This document shows, piece after piece, positions 1-9,354 of a DNA stretch of 19,203 bases. Position 1 is the stretch's first letter, and every line of letters starts with the position of its first letter. Source of the stretch: Saccoglossus kowalevskii (taxonomy: Eukaryota; Hemichordata; Enteropneusta; Harrimaniidae); NCBI RefSeq assembly GCF_000003605.2, contig NW_003134361.1, forward strand, positions 86,164-105,366. Reading direction: 5' to 3'. The position numbers were made by a program, and so were the translations under genes. Below the pieces are notes generated by a model, which was given only the letters and a program-made list of their open reading frames with translations, ran no database searches and had not been told where the DNA came from.

Positions 1-2797
1 TTTGATCAATTGGTCAAATTATTATAATATCCATTAAAATGATTACATTATTAGTCAGTTATTACATAAGATTATATTTTCGATTGGTACTATATTATCT
101 GTTATCTATATTACCATTTCGTTATCAGCATCTTCGAACATATACAAAATGTATTGCTTTTCATATAACGTTTAAATGGAATTTGGAACGAAATAAAGTA
201 GTTTTTGAGCATACTAGATTATAATACATTATAATTAAACTATGGAAATTTGATAAGTAATTATATTACAAAGAGTGAATATATTTATGTTGAGCCGTTT
301 ATCTTGCACTGTTGCTACTCGATGGACTTCTGTAATGCTGAGATTGGTTATTCAAAATGGTGTCGACCATTATGATAATGCACGTTGTATGTGATTATTA
401 GAAAGCACGCATATCAGCTAAAGGCATTCGTTCCCACGCGTATGGTAAAATATTAATCTTCCGCTAATAACGTCGAACTAATGATCGGATTTAACAACGT
501 ACACATTCGAGCAGCAATATGTGATTGTGTTTTAATGTAATCTCTAGAGAGTTTATATATGTTTTCTTCATACTGGTACATAGTACAAATATGTTTAATT
601 AAATTTGATTTAAAAACACATTTGTTATACATTTTTAATTTGATTTAGAAAACACATCACGTGTAAATCACGTGTACGTTACATGTGTACATTATTATAA
701 TAGTGACGAAAGAACGAATTTTTACACTTTGTAAATGTGTTCATTATCTCATATATAAGCAAACGCAATAACGTGTATGTAAGATTTGTAAATTGTAATT
801 AAACTACGCTTGATGTCCATTACACCAAAAATCAAGAAAGATGCCTTCCAAACTTATTTGATGATTTTCGACAGGATGGAGAAATAGCTCACAGATTTTC
901 TTCGGATGCTGAGATATGTCATACAAAGATTTATCTGGAGGACACAATCAAATATAGACTCATTTCAAATTCTTTTGGGAACGTTAGTTTTGATGCTTTT
1001 GGTGACCAGATTAATAAGCTTTACACGGCCTTCTTCAAAATATAGGGCCGAATGTAACATGCCACACTGCTGCACAATTTACACGTATTTGATTTTTGTT
1101 TTAATAAATTAGGTATTTTGATTAATTATACAGAAGAAATCAGATGGTTCATAGAGAGTGTCTGCTCAGGATAGCTATCAGTGTTTTTAAGAGTTCTACA
1201 AGCTTTTTTTTAATTTGTAAATGATGTGACTTCCCCTCTATCATAAAAAACGACTGTATCTGTATTTGCAGATGATGCTTGGGAGATTGTGTTGCAAACT
1301 GACATTCAAGCTTTGTATATATGAGTTGTTAAGCAGGTAATGTATTTGAACGTGATTGTTAAATATAATTTAATATTTATTTACAAAATCTATAAATTAG
1401 ATTATCATATAGATGAAGGAATTTAGAACCACATAACACTTATTGTAATTTGGGCGTTGATCTAATATTTTACACACCAATGATTTCGAATATTGAAATG
1501 TAATAATGTGACATTATGAAAAAAATTATTTCTTTAAAGTTTCCGACAGCACCAACAAATGAAATATTTAGTTTCTAACAGTCCCAAAACAAACAAACAA
1601 CATAGCAAAATCTTAATTCAGTTTTATCGCGAGACAACCTCTGAGAATACGTAATGTCATACGCAATGTGCACAGTGTGTCCTTTTCGTTAGATTGTGTA
1701 ATGTCTACATTCACCCTGAATGGCACGAAATCCGATGTTGGAGTAGTTTGTAGACACAAAACATGTTTTAGACCTTTAGACTCAACACTGATATTAATCA
1801 GGCAAAGAGCGCCCTATCTAAGTAGTATTTTCTGTATGGTCTGTTATTGACGACTTATTATACGTATGTATGTGTTTCACTATTGTTAACGCAATCTTTA
1901 CATTACAAACATGTAGGGTATATAATACCCTTATATTGTGCTTTAATTTACAATCTGTAGGGGTAATGGTATTACGAGTAAATCTACTTTAATTACTCTT
2001 ACGAGGCCGTTATATAACTCACCTATTCCCTTCGCTATTTAGGTGTGTTTCCGCTCATTCCCTCGTCCCAATGAATACATTAATTCGAAGGCTACGCACA
2101 TGGAGTTCTGCTTGTAAGCAATCTCCGGAAAATTAGCATCTTAGAAAAAACAGTTACTATCTGAAATAATTCGCTGGTTATGTATGGTTGTATACATGTT
2201 ATATTCATTGCACTTTGTCAGAATACGTACCAAGGTTTTTTCACGTAAAACGGATCACAATTTACATATTCGAAGATACGTTTTGCGAGCTGCCGATTCA
2301 TGTGCTGTGGCTGACACACACCGTAAGCTGGTTTGGAGATGTAAAATACATACTAGATACACGAGGAGAAGAACAAATCGACCACATACACTATGCAGTG
2401 ACTTGAAACTTTACAAGCTGTATTGCTTTTTTTACCATTATTTGGGTACATCGCTGCAACAATTAATACAACGGTGGTTACCTAGAATTTAGCACAGAAA
2501 TAAAGAGATTATATATCAATGTGTGCATACTAATCTTTGTTCAAGACGTTGTAAGTATTGTTAGACATGAGCTGCAGCAACTATGCGGAAGTGTACTATG
2601 CGTATAAAATCGGATGAGCACGAGTTTATCTGGATAGTGGCTTGGTTCCGGTTCATGTCTACATAACTGCGGCAATCATCATTAAAGCTGAAGTCTAGTC
2701 AGACAACAGCCAGCGAGTACGTTTCGGACGCGCAATGTTATTAAATACTTCATTATTAAAACTATAAATTGTAGGGTAATCGCGAATGTGTAGCTTA
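1..2797. other. AT-rich non-coding stretch
   Basis: I see no gene here. Open frames on both strands are short (about 60-100 codons), rich in residues encoded by AT-rich codons, and show no domain or motif. The only local structure is a short tandem duplication near 602-657 and two CACGTG cores close together at about 658-676. A GTAAGT with donor-like context occurs at 2551, but no exon can be built around it. The stretch is best read as intergenic or intronic spacer of an animal genome. Confidence 0.6.
602..657. repeat. Short tandem duplication, period about 35 bp
   Basis: The block aatttgatttaaaaacacat at 602-621 is repeated as aatttgattt-agaaaacacat at 637-657, with about 15 bp between the copies. 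The second copy differs by a small change inside the A-run. It is a local duplication with no sign of coding or transposon ends. Confidence 0.6.
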
Positions 2798-2833
2798 AGT
2801 CAAGATACCACGTCTGGAGTTAACTAGGAGATA
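2798..2833. repeat. Dispersed repeat copy A, left part (before the MITE)
   Basis: This segment aligns with 4909-4941 (copy B): both read TCAAG, four to five variable bases, then the identical block ACGTCTGGAGTT. About 25 of 33 positions match by eye. The homology stops at the border of the inverted-repeat element starting at 2834. Homology between copies A and B resumes beyond that element, so this is the left half of a repeat copy that was later interrupted. Confidence 0.55.
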
Positions 2834-3133
2834 AAGGGCGACAGTCGTCGCGCCACGCATGCGCCATATATATGAATCCATATAAAGAAAGATGGCGACT
2901 TTGACTGTTGCGCAGATCAACGAGTACAAACTGAGATGTTACCAAGCTTTAATTGTGTAATTTTTAGGGAATTGGAAGGTATCGAAGGAGTCACCGGCGG
3001 TAATTAGTGCAAGTCGCGTCCAGGTCAAACCTCATACTTGTGATTTCTACTAGAAGAGCGCTTTGGATTGTACGAAAGTCATTGTTTATCAACACAAATG
3101 TCGCACATGCGCAGCGCGACGACTGCCACTCTT
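2834..3133. mobile_element. MITE-1: 300-bp non-autonomous inverted-repeat element
   Basis: The two ends form terminal inverted repeats. The left end AAGGGCGACAGTCGTCGCGC pairs with the complement of 3133 downwards, AAGAGTGGCAGTCGTCGCGC, and the pairing runs on for about 33 bp with about 26 matches. The core CAGTCGTCGCGC (2842-2853) is exact in both arms (3114-3125 on the other side). A TA dinucleotide flanks each end (2832-2833 and 3134-3135), as in Tc1/mariner-type insertion. The arms are GC- and CpG-rich against an AT-rich background. At 300 bp it cannot encode a transposase, so it must have been moved in trans. It sits inside dispersed repeat copy A, and copy B lacks it. The superfamily assignment beyond the TA duplication is inference. 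Confidence 0.8.
2892..2960 (+). other. 22-codon ATG frame inside MITE-1 with a strong start context
   Basis: AAAG-ATGGCG at the start resembles both a good animal initiation context and a YY1-type site. The frame begins MATLTVAQIN, runs 22 codons and stops at TAA 2958-2960. A TATAAAG lies only about 10 bp upstream, too near to serve as the TATA box of this start. The peptide reads more like protein than its surroundings, and could be a relic of the first exon of the parent transposon or of a captured host exon. No family is recognised and expression cannot be inferred. Confidence 0.25.
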
Positions 3134-3135
3134 TA

Positions 3136-3440
3136 AGTATTGCGTTTGAATCCCATGTCTTGTAACGACTGAGCTATTGCATCGTCGGCTTGCATGGTGG
3201 TGTTCCGTTCGGACATTCCTCCCTATCGCCGGAACATTCACCTTGAACATTAAAGATGCAGCTATTGAGGATTTCGATTCTTTTCTAATGTCACGTGGTA
3301 TGCATTAAATTATCAATGAGGAAACAACAGAGCTTACAATAAACATTTTCTATTCATGTAAATTGAGCTCAGTTTTCAGTGCTATGTATGTGCCAAAGCA
3401 GATGGTTGCTGAAACTGTTTTTGTCGTGATATAAGTTAAT
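3136..3440. repeat. Dispersed repeat copy A, right part
   Basis: Two separate homologies define this part. Positions 3282-3380 align with 17547-17640 (copy C): both carry ATGTCACGTGGTA, then GCATT, then TATTCATGTAA. Positions 3320-3433 align with 4955-5063 (copy B), ending in the 17-bp block GTTTTTGTCGTGATATA, identical at 3417-3433 and 5047-5063. The shared order of blocks across copies shows one family with internal deletions. The section 3136-3280 has no partner in B and is missing or diverged in C. Element class is unknown; no long terminal repeats, reverse transcriptase or transposase are visible. Confidence 0.65.
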
Positions 3441-4429
3441 AAGAACATCTCCGTTTCGTGCGTTTATGATAGGAAACGCTACAGTTTGGGTAGCATGGTG
3501 TAAATGTATCAACTCGTGTGATAGTGTGATCATCTATACTTAAATAATGTGAGGCAACACGTACCAGGTTATTAATCAATATTTTTACCACCCGCAAATA
3601 TATGGGGGATATGAAATACAAACATCCTACTAAATGAATCATCAACTATTACTATTTTATACAGCGGTATGGTGATCTACAACCACCCCATACTTATTAG
3701 TATGCATAGACTTCATATTGTCATGTATGGATATATTTCAACAAGAACGTTCATCGACTTATTTCCACCATGGTTAATGTGGTTATACGACATAACGAAA
3801 AAAAATCAATGGTTAGCTACATTGCGATTAAAATGACATAGGGAAAATGAAAAGTGAATAATACTTTGATTTGATTTTTAATGCTAATTGGTCGCATGCT
3901 TTAGGCGCGCGTCAAATCAGATTACACTAAATAAAAATACAAATGGCTTCGTCGAGGTGTTAGTTTACATGGAGTTCGCAAATTGTGGAATTCGGAAGAA
4001 ACTACCATTATCGCGGCGCCCAATACGTTATACATACCTACATATATACCTACCTAAAATACCCACTTCGCTATACAGAAGTTAATACAAACACCTCCTT
4101 GTCGAAAGAAATAACGCCCAATCGTGAACGATACACTTATTGATGACTCGGGAAGTGATACAATAATGTGTTTCAATTCGGCGTGTGGTAGATTTGGGTT
4201 TCCAAACATTATAGTCGAGTCATTATTGGAGATGTTTCCTGCAGGCTGAGTTGTGTACATTTTCGTACTTTGTATATTGTCAGTATCGTAATTCATGTTT
4301 TATAATTGCAGACGGTTTATTACTCTCGAAGCCTGCTCATGACAGCGTGACTACACTGTGATCTCTCTTACATTGTTTTCAATACGTGAATTCCCATGTT
4401 TGATATCTTGATATCTAACCAGCATGTCC
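3441..4429. other. Non-coding spacer
   Basis: Nothing supportable as a gene. The open frames on each strand, such as those around 3436-3645 and 4054-4296 on the minus strand, are short, lack domains and overlap one another in different frames. No repeat shared with the rest of the window was noticed. Confidence 0.55.
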
Positions 4430-4448
4430 GTGTTCATAGTGTGAACAC
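4430..4448. repeat. Short palindrome GTGTTCA-TAGTG-TGAACAC
   Basis: Seven-base arms, GTGTTCA (4430-4436) and TGAACAC (4442-4448), flank a 5-base loop. It lies a few bases upstream of MITE-2. The block AGTGTGAACACT (4438-4449) recurs exactly at 13283-13294, also as part of a palindrome. Confidence 0.6.
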
Positions 4449-4455
4449 TAGATTA

Positions 4456-4662
4456 CTGTGGAATACTTTATTTTCGCTGGAATAAATTTTTGCTGAAAAG
4501 ACTTTTTGGGCTTTTTTTATGGAATTTCTTTCCACTGATTTTTGATAAGTTTAATGTGAAATATAGGAAAAACAGTATATTCGCTGGATTTTATTTTCAC
4601 GGAATCATCCCTTCAGCGAAAAAAGCCAAAATAATTCCAAGCAAAAATAAAGTATTCTACAG
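4456..4662. mobile_element. MITE-2: 207-bp inverted-repeat element with CTGTGGAATACTTTATTTT ends
   Basis: The left end CTGTGGAATACTTTATTTT pairs with the complement of the right end, CTGTAGAATACTTTATTTT. The first 22 bp match at 20 positions, and similarity continues inward as GGAAT, then a TTTTGGGCTTTTTT-like block, then TTCGCTG, with indels. TA flanks both sides (4454-4455 and 4663-4664), consistent with a TA target-site duplication. A 71-codon open frame at 4490-4705 crosses the right end and is a by-product of the element, not a gene. Elements with TACTGTGGAAT-type ends and repeated TTTTCGC motifs are, as I recall, frequent in bivalve and gastropod genomes. Confidence 0.85.
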
Positions 4663-4794
4663 TAGTATATTTAGTACAACTAGAGGCAAACAAACGGAAA
4701 GCTAAAAGACACATTTATACTACTTTTGATCACATGAACTTGGCTGACCTTTTATTGACCTTAGTAAATCCATACCTATCTCCGTGCAGGTTGT

Positions 4795-5080
4795 AATCCG
4801 TTAAGGTTGTAATCATATGCAGAGTGTAATCGTTACAGCTAATTGTACACAATCTGCGAACCGCTATTGTAAATCAGACCTTACACCTTGATTTACATAG
4901 TACAGCTTTAATCAAGGTGCGACGTCTGGAGTTGACAAGAATATATCTTTCTTCCCTGTGAACAGCAAAGCACAATAGACATATTGTATTTATGTAAATT
5001 AACCTTAGTTGTTCGATGTATGTGTAATTTAATTGCTTGCTTATTCGTTTTTGTCGTGATATAGGTTGTGTTGATAATAA
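4795..5080. repeat. Dispersed repeat copy B (MITE-free)
   Basis: This copy shares blocks with both other copies. Positions 4813-4838 match 17489-17514 (copy C) at 25 of 26 bases. Positions 4909-4941 match 2798-2830 (copy A). Positions 4955-5063 match 3320-3433 (copy A) with gaps and end in the shared GTTTTTGTCGTGATATA. Going from ACGTCTGGAGTT to the downstream block, copy B contains neither MITE-1 nor the 3136-3310 material of copy A. It may therefore represent the pre-insertion structure, or an internally deleted version. Confidence 0.7.
4884..4919. repeat. Stem-loop with perfect 10-bp arms
   Basis: CACCTTGATT (4884-4893) is exactly complementary to AATCAAGGTG (4910-4919), with a 16-base loop. 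It lies inside copy B of the dispersed repeat. The right arm is partly preserved in copy A as GTCAAGATA near 2799, but the left arm is not, so the stem is specific to this copy or lost in A. Confidence 0.65.
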
Positions 5081-6035
5081 ACTACGTAATTGTGATTAGT
5101 ATCATATATAAACGCCCGTAACAAGCTGTTAATCACGGCAATGCCGCTCACAGTCATAAATACACGAAGTGCACTCGATTGGAGGTGTCACCGCCATACG
5201 TCAGAATATGCCTATCACGTAGTAACTCAACCGGTCGAGACATGATACCGGCAGTCAGATTGTCTAACATGTACATGTATATTTCTTTCATCTATGGGGG
5301 GGGGGCCTAATACTTCTTTCTGCAGAGTGCTACAGACGCGTTTTTAGGCACGTCTTTATTTCATCCATGAAAACCTGAGTGGTAAAATGAAGATTCTACT
5401 GAAAACGGAAATTCTAAATAAAACTCGTGTCTCAGCAAAAGTCGCAAATAAACAATGCTCGCGACTAGAAAACATTTAAATATTATTAAGTAAATATCCG
5501 CTATGAAATTGCATTTGATTGCCTTATATCCCAAAACACGTAAGATGCACTGAGTCCATAACCCTTTTCGTATTCATTAAATAATCAAATCAAACTTATT
5601 GAGACCTAATAATAGCTGAACTTAGTATTTGGTAGTAAAATTATTATTGGAGTAATTGATCTGAACCTGAGGATTATTTTTTTAATTTTATAGTGATAAA
5701 GTTGAAGATTTAAAGAGCAAGACAAAAGTGCGGAGTGTATATCACCTAGCACTGTATATTTCAACTACAAGTGTTGCTGATTGATATGACTAGTACTTCT
5801 ATGCGACGTATACAACACGTGTAAATTACACTGTTTGTTTACCTGAAATCTGCGCTACAACGAGAAGTCTAACTAACAAGTCGTGTAGTATTAATAAAGA
5901 GTTTTTAACTACGCGACGAATCTCAATCTGCGCGTTTGTTGAGACATTTAACCATCGCTAGTTAAGTACGTACAGCCTGTTCTCACGTTATCGCGTTTGT
6001 CAATTGTGTGACGAATGTGGCCAATGTTTAAATGA
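5081..6035. other. Non-coding spacer with a G10 run
   Basis: No supportable gene. The one noticeable feature is a run of ten G at 5296-5305 in otherwise AT-rich DNA. CGCGTTTGT occurs twice (about 5932 and 5993), which is within what chance allows. Confidence 0.55.
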
Positions 6036-6221
6036 TGTTTACTGATAAGGACGGCTAGGGAGATTCGGATCTTTCAATCGGATATGGGAAATGCACATAT
6101 GTGGCTCATGCTATTATTAGATGATGAACCACTATCATTGGCACTAGGTTTATTGTCAAGTAGAAGAACACCCCATGCTGCCACGAGATGGTGCTACCAC
6201 TTGAGTAGGGAAATGCACTGA
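6036..6221 (+). pseudogene. Coding-like fragment, unidentified, possibly transposase-derived
   Basis: This frame is open for 61 codons after TGA 6033-6035 and stops at TGA 6219-6221. The first ATG (6084) gives 45 residues. The order is an acidic DDE, a Leu/Ala-rich stretch (PLSLALGLLSS), an arginine pair and then TRWCYHL. Acidic, then Leu-rich, then Arg-rich, then W-x-H is roughly the layout at the N-terminus of PIF/Harbinger nucleases, but the match is only in composition. No DDE catalytic core or inverted repeats were found nearby. The length alone is not significant in AT-rich DNA. It could be a chance frame. Confidence 0.2.
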
Positions 6222-7793
6222 TGAACATCGGTGTTAACCGACAATACCTCCTTAAATGTACACTAACCTGCGCATATAGATAGCAAACAAGTAATGTAGT
6301 TGAATGTACTAAATATTATACATTTATTAGATTTACCAGAGAATGACAACAAGAATCGCTATCCCCAAATGGTGGCTATTGTTTACCGATACCGAAGGCC
6401 CAGGCCAAATACATCCACACGGGTGAAGTTTTGACTTTGGCTGACATCGACTAAAACCGAAGTCCAACAATTATTTCATCATCCCGAATGAGGCGAAGAC
6501 AGTTCATAGGTCGTATCACTATAATCTCACCGTAACATATACAAACAGAGAATCCATAGTATGTACTTTTCTTGGTTACCACAAATACTTTCTAACCAAC
6601 AGAAATAAGCTTCTTCGTCTAAATAACTACCAATTCTAAATTTCTTGCTGAAGCCTAGGAGAATTGCGCTGCGTCGGCCATTTTGTTGTCGTCTGCTAAT
6701 AACCATGTTTTCCGGATTTTAATGACGTCAGTACCAACGCAGTGAGGAGATGCCACATCGGTCATAATTATTATTTATCAACAATCATATATTGACAAAT
6801 CAAAATCAACCGTATTAATTAGCGTTACAACGCACAACATAACATCCATGAGAGCAAAGAAAACTTCAAACGCCGATTACGACAAGCAGGTGTTTCATTA
6901 AAACTACTACGCAAATGTGACCTTATTTTCAATGACTTGGCAAGCGAGCATTCCTTACCAACGTGTGACTCACGTAGACACGACTTGATCCTTATGAAAA
7001 CAAGAACCTCGAGTGGTTGTTACATTGACTTCTGTCTGCTCTATTAAATACACACAGAATCTTAAAACTTTCAAGTTGGTAAATCGGCGGCACTGTTTCT
7101 AAAACGAACATGAAATGTTCTGTTTTCAATTTGTATTCATTTTTTGAATTGGAGATCTCCACACTTATATTATACGGCAATTTGAGCATCGCTTCTATGG
7201 AACTGCTCTTATTGATGACATGCCTGCCCCATAATCCTAACAAATCAAATATGTTACTTCAATCTCCCACGAGTGCCTTTCCTAATATTCGTCCTCATCA
7301 TATACTACTTAGTAATCATCAGAATAGATTTTTTTTCAATCTTGTATTGACTTAGCCGATATACTTTGTTGCGAGTTCGCTGGTGAAATATAACTGGACC
7401 AGCTGTGTACTTAACAATCCAGAGTGCTTTTTACTGTATTAGGACATTTTAATATATGTGTAGGTGCATCATTAAATCCTTAGAGGGTTGAGAATAGCCC
7501 CGAGAAATGAAGTGCGATATTGGATACTTTGACAATTCGTCGAAATACAGTTTGCACACAAGGTACGCGGGTAAAACGAATCTCCCTAGGTCACCAGAAA
7601 TCAGTTCACGCGTGAATGTGCGAGAGTGGGTTCTGTTATGACGTATATACACTAATTTGGACGTAATTCCTCTTCTTTAGGAGATATTTTTTTATTTCGA
7701 ATGTGTAATAGAACACCACCAGTCGGTTGTGTAGATGGGTTAAGTCTGTTTTGCGAAATGTTGAAGTCGAGCTGTCAACCAACGAATTTTTTC
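6222..7793. other. Non-coding spacer
   Basis: No gene is supported. The open frames at 6992-7355 on the two strands overlap each other and lack features. The only regulatory-looking element is the CRE palindrome at 6723-6730, listed separately. Confidence 0.5.
6723..6730. promoter_or_regulatory. Full CRE palindrome TGACGTCA
   Basis: TGACGTCA is the full cAMP-response element bound by CREB/ATF bZIP factors. A GGCCATTTTG lies about 45 bp upstream, and the pair CTGCGT ... ACGCAG (about 6670 and 6738) brackets the site as a loose inverted repeat. One exact 8-mer in 19 kb is not rare, and no transcript start can be placed, so function is unproven. Confidence 0.3.
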
Positions 7794-7806
7794 AGGTCAC
7801 AGGTCA
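7794..7806 (+). promoter_or_regulatory. Perfect DR1 nuclear-receptor motif AGGTCA-C-AGGTCA
   Basis: Two identical AGGTCA half-sites are separated by one base. DR1 is the known recognition layout for RXR homodimers, HNF4 and PPAR/RXR-type receptors, which exist across animals. A perfect 12-base match is much rarer than a single half-site, although a local 7-bp tandem duplication (AGGTCAC twice) could create it in one step. No neighbouring gene can be named as its target. Confidence 0.35.
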
Positions 7807-7832
7807 CAGAGCTGTTCGTGATTAGAAAGGGA

Positions 7833-8232
7833 CAAGGGGGGATAGCTGGTACAGTTTACGGGGAATAAGAAAGGCATTTTACGTTTTTACAGGAAATAAA
7901 ATGAAAGTTACATTTACTGTACAGTAAAAAATAGATTTTTCCACTTTACAGATGAAGTAAATTCCTAATTACATTTAACATTTTTATAATGTTTTTGATA
8001 TTTGTGTTTAATAAAGAAAACTGGCGATTGCGTACAAATTAATTTGAAAAATACTTTATTCGCTTACAATAAATAATATCTTTGTACAAATTACGGATGA
8101 ATAAAATAGCTGATTACATTTCACACCTTACCCATGTCTACGAATTCACGTTTTTCATTTTATTTAAATTACATTATTACGAAAATAAAAACAATTGATT
8201 ACAGCTTACGAAAATACCCCTTGCCGCCCCCC
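7833..8232. repeat. Possible degenerate inverted-repeat element, about 400 bp
   Basis: Near 7833 the sequence reads AAGGGGGG on the plus strand, and near 8232 the complement reads CAGGGGGG. Moving inward, both arms reach AAATAAAATGAAA after similar distances (about 52 and 61 bases), with T-rich and TTACG/TCGTAA-like sequence between. This would fit a MITE with long, badly decayed terminal repeats. The shared block is low in complexity and no clear target-site duplication was found, so the call is tentative. The interior contains the 16-bp palindrome at 7913-7928. Confidence 0.25.
7913..7928. repeat. Perfect 16-bp palindrome TTTACTGTACAGTAAA
   Basis: The sequence is its own reverse complement over 16 bases. 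It contains TACTGT and ACAGTA back to back, the same hexamers that border MITE-2 at 4454-4459 and 4659-4664. It could be a symmetric protein-binding site or a relic of two element ends joined together. Confidence 0.55.
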
Positions 8233-8239
8233 TGATCAA

Positions 8240-9354
8240 AGTGTGACAATACTTGTGGCTAGTAGTAGTCGCTACAGGTCAACGATTTCCGTAACAATTG
8301 GCGACAGCGGTGGTATAATGTGAATAGTTTATACTTCAATTTATGGCTTTGTTTTTTTTAAGTGTGGTTGGATTTCATTTGCTGGTTCCAGTTAGCTTGT
8401 CGCAAGTGCACTGAATATACGGCGCCCTTGTCACTAGTTTTCTCACTAGTTTTGCCGTTTTTGAAAATTTAAAATTATAGTTCTTAAATTCCTTTTTTGA
8501 TCTATGGCTGAATTTAATGATACAGTAAAATTTTAAGTAAACAATGAAATCGAACGTTGAGTACTTGTGTTACGTGATGCTGTGATGTGTAGGTACTCTC
8601 TAAGGGTTGTTACATTACAAGAGGGATGACCTAATATATTACATTGATTTTAATAATTGAGAAATTATGTTTACTCAGTCATTTATCACTAGTCACATTA
8701 AGCAAAATATAAACTGGTACATCAATTCAAAAAGAGGAGGTTATGTTATTGAGGCTGTGGTTTATTCTGGCACTATATAAAGTACAATAATACTAATATA
8801 ATAATAATTCATTTGTCATTAAACGAATCTGATAGCCCAGACCAATTTTAATTGAGATATCTAGTTGCTCCCTGGCGTTAACATTTTCCTAGGGTGTGCA
8901 TGAGTATTAAAGTAAAAGTAACTTTTGGTAAATGTATATGTTGTGAGAGAGAAAGTGATGGTACAGCAGTAAGATGGAAAATAATCCTATCTAGAATTAG
9001 TTTGACGGGCATGCAGATATCACTGTACTTTAGGTAAGATCAGATTAATTTATTACTTGTATGGCTTGCCAGATGATGATATAACTCATATATGCATCTG
9101 CAACATTTCTACAAAAATAAGGAAATCAGTGCAAGAAGGCGTGTGTCTCTACAGACATATTGTGGTTGGTGAACAATTAATAGCAACTTAAGTATTTGGT
9201 GCTTCCCCAGGGTATTGTAGATTATTATTTCACACAATGTGGAGGCGACTACAGTTGCTAGAATTTTTTCTGATAACTTCCCAAGTGGATTTAGTATGCC
9301 TCTTTAATGTCAAACCATTGGTAATTTGGTAAAATACAGTGATTTATTTGCACT
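8240..9354. other. Non-coding spacer with a 12-bp tandem duplication
   Basis: TCACTAGTTTT is repeated in tandem at 8431-8454 with a 12-bp period. A 45-codon ATG frame at about 8900-9037 ends at TTTAG/GTAAGAT, which looks like a good splice donor. Its length is within chance and no acceptor-linked partner could be confirmed. Nothing else is supportable. Confidence 0.45.

Noticed and set aside
2184-2492. 102-codon plus-strand frame as a gene
   Set aside because: A second frame is open over the same bases, residues look like translated non-coding DNA, and there is no domain, splice context or poly(A) arrangement.
4490-4705. 71-codon plus-strand frame as a gene
   Set aside because: It lies mostly inside MITE-2 and runs out through its right inverted repeat, so it is a by-product of the element.
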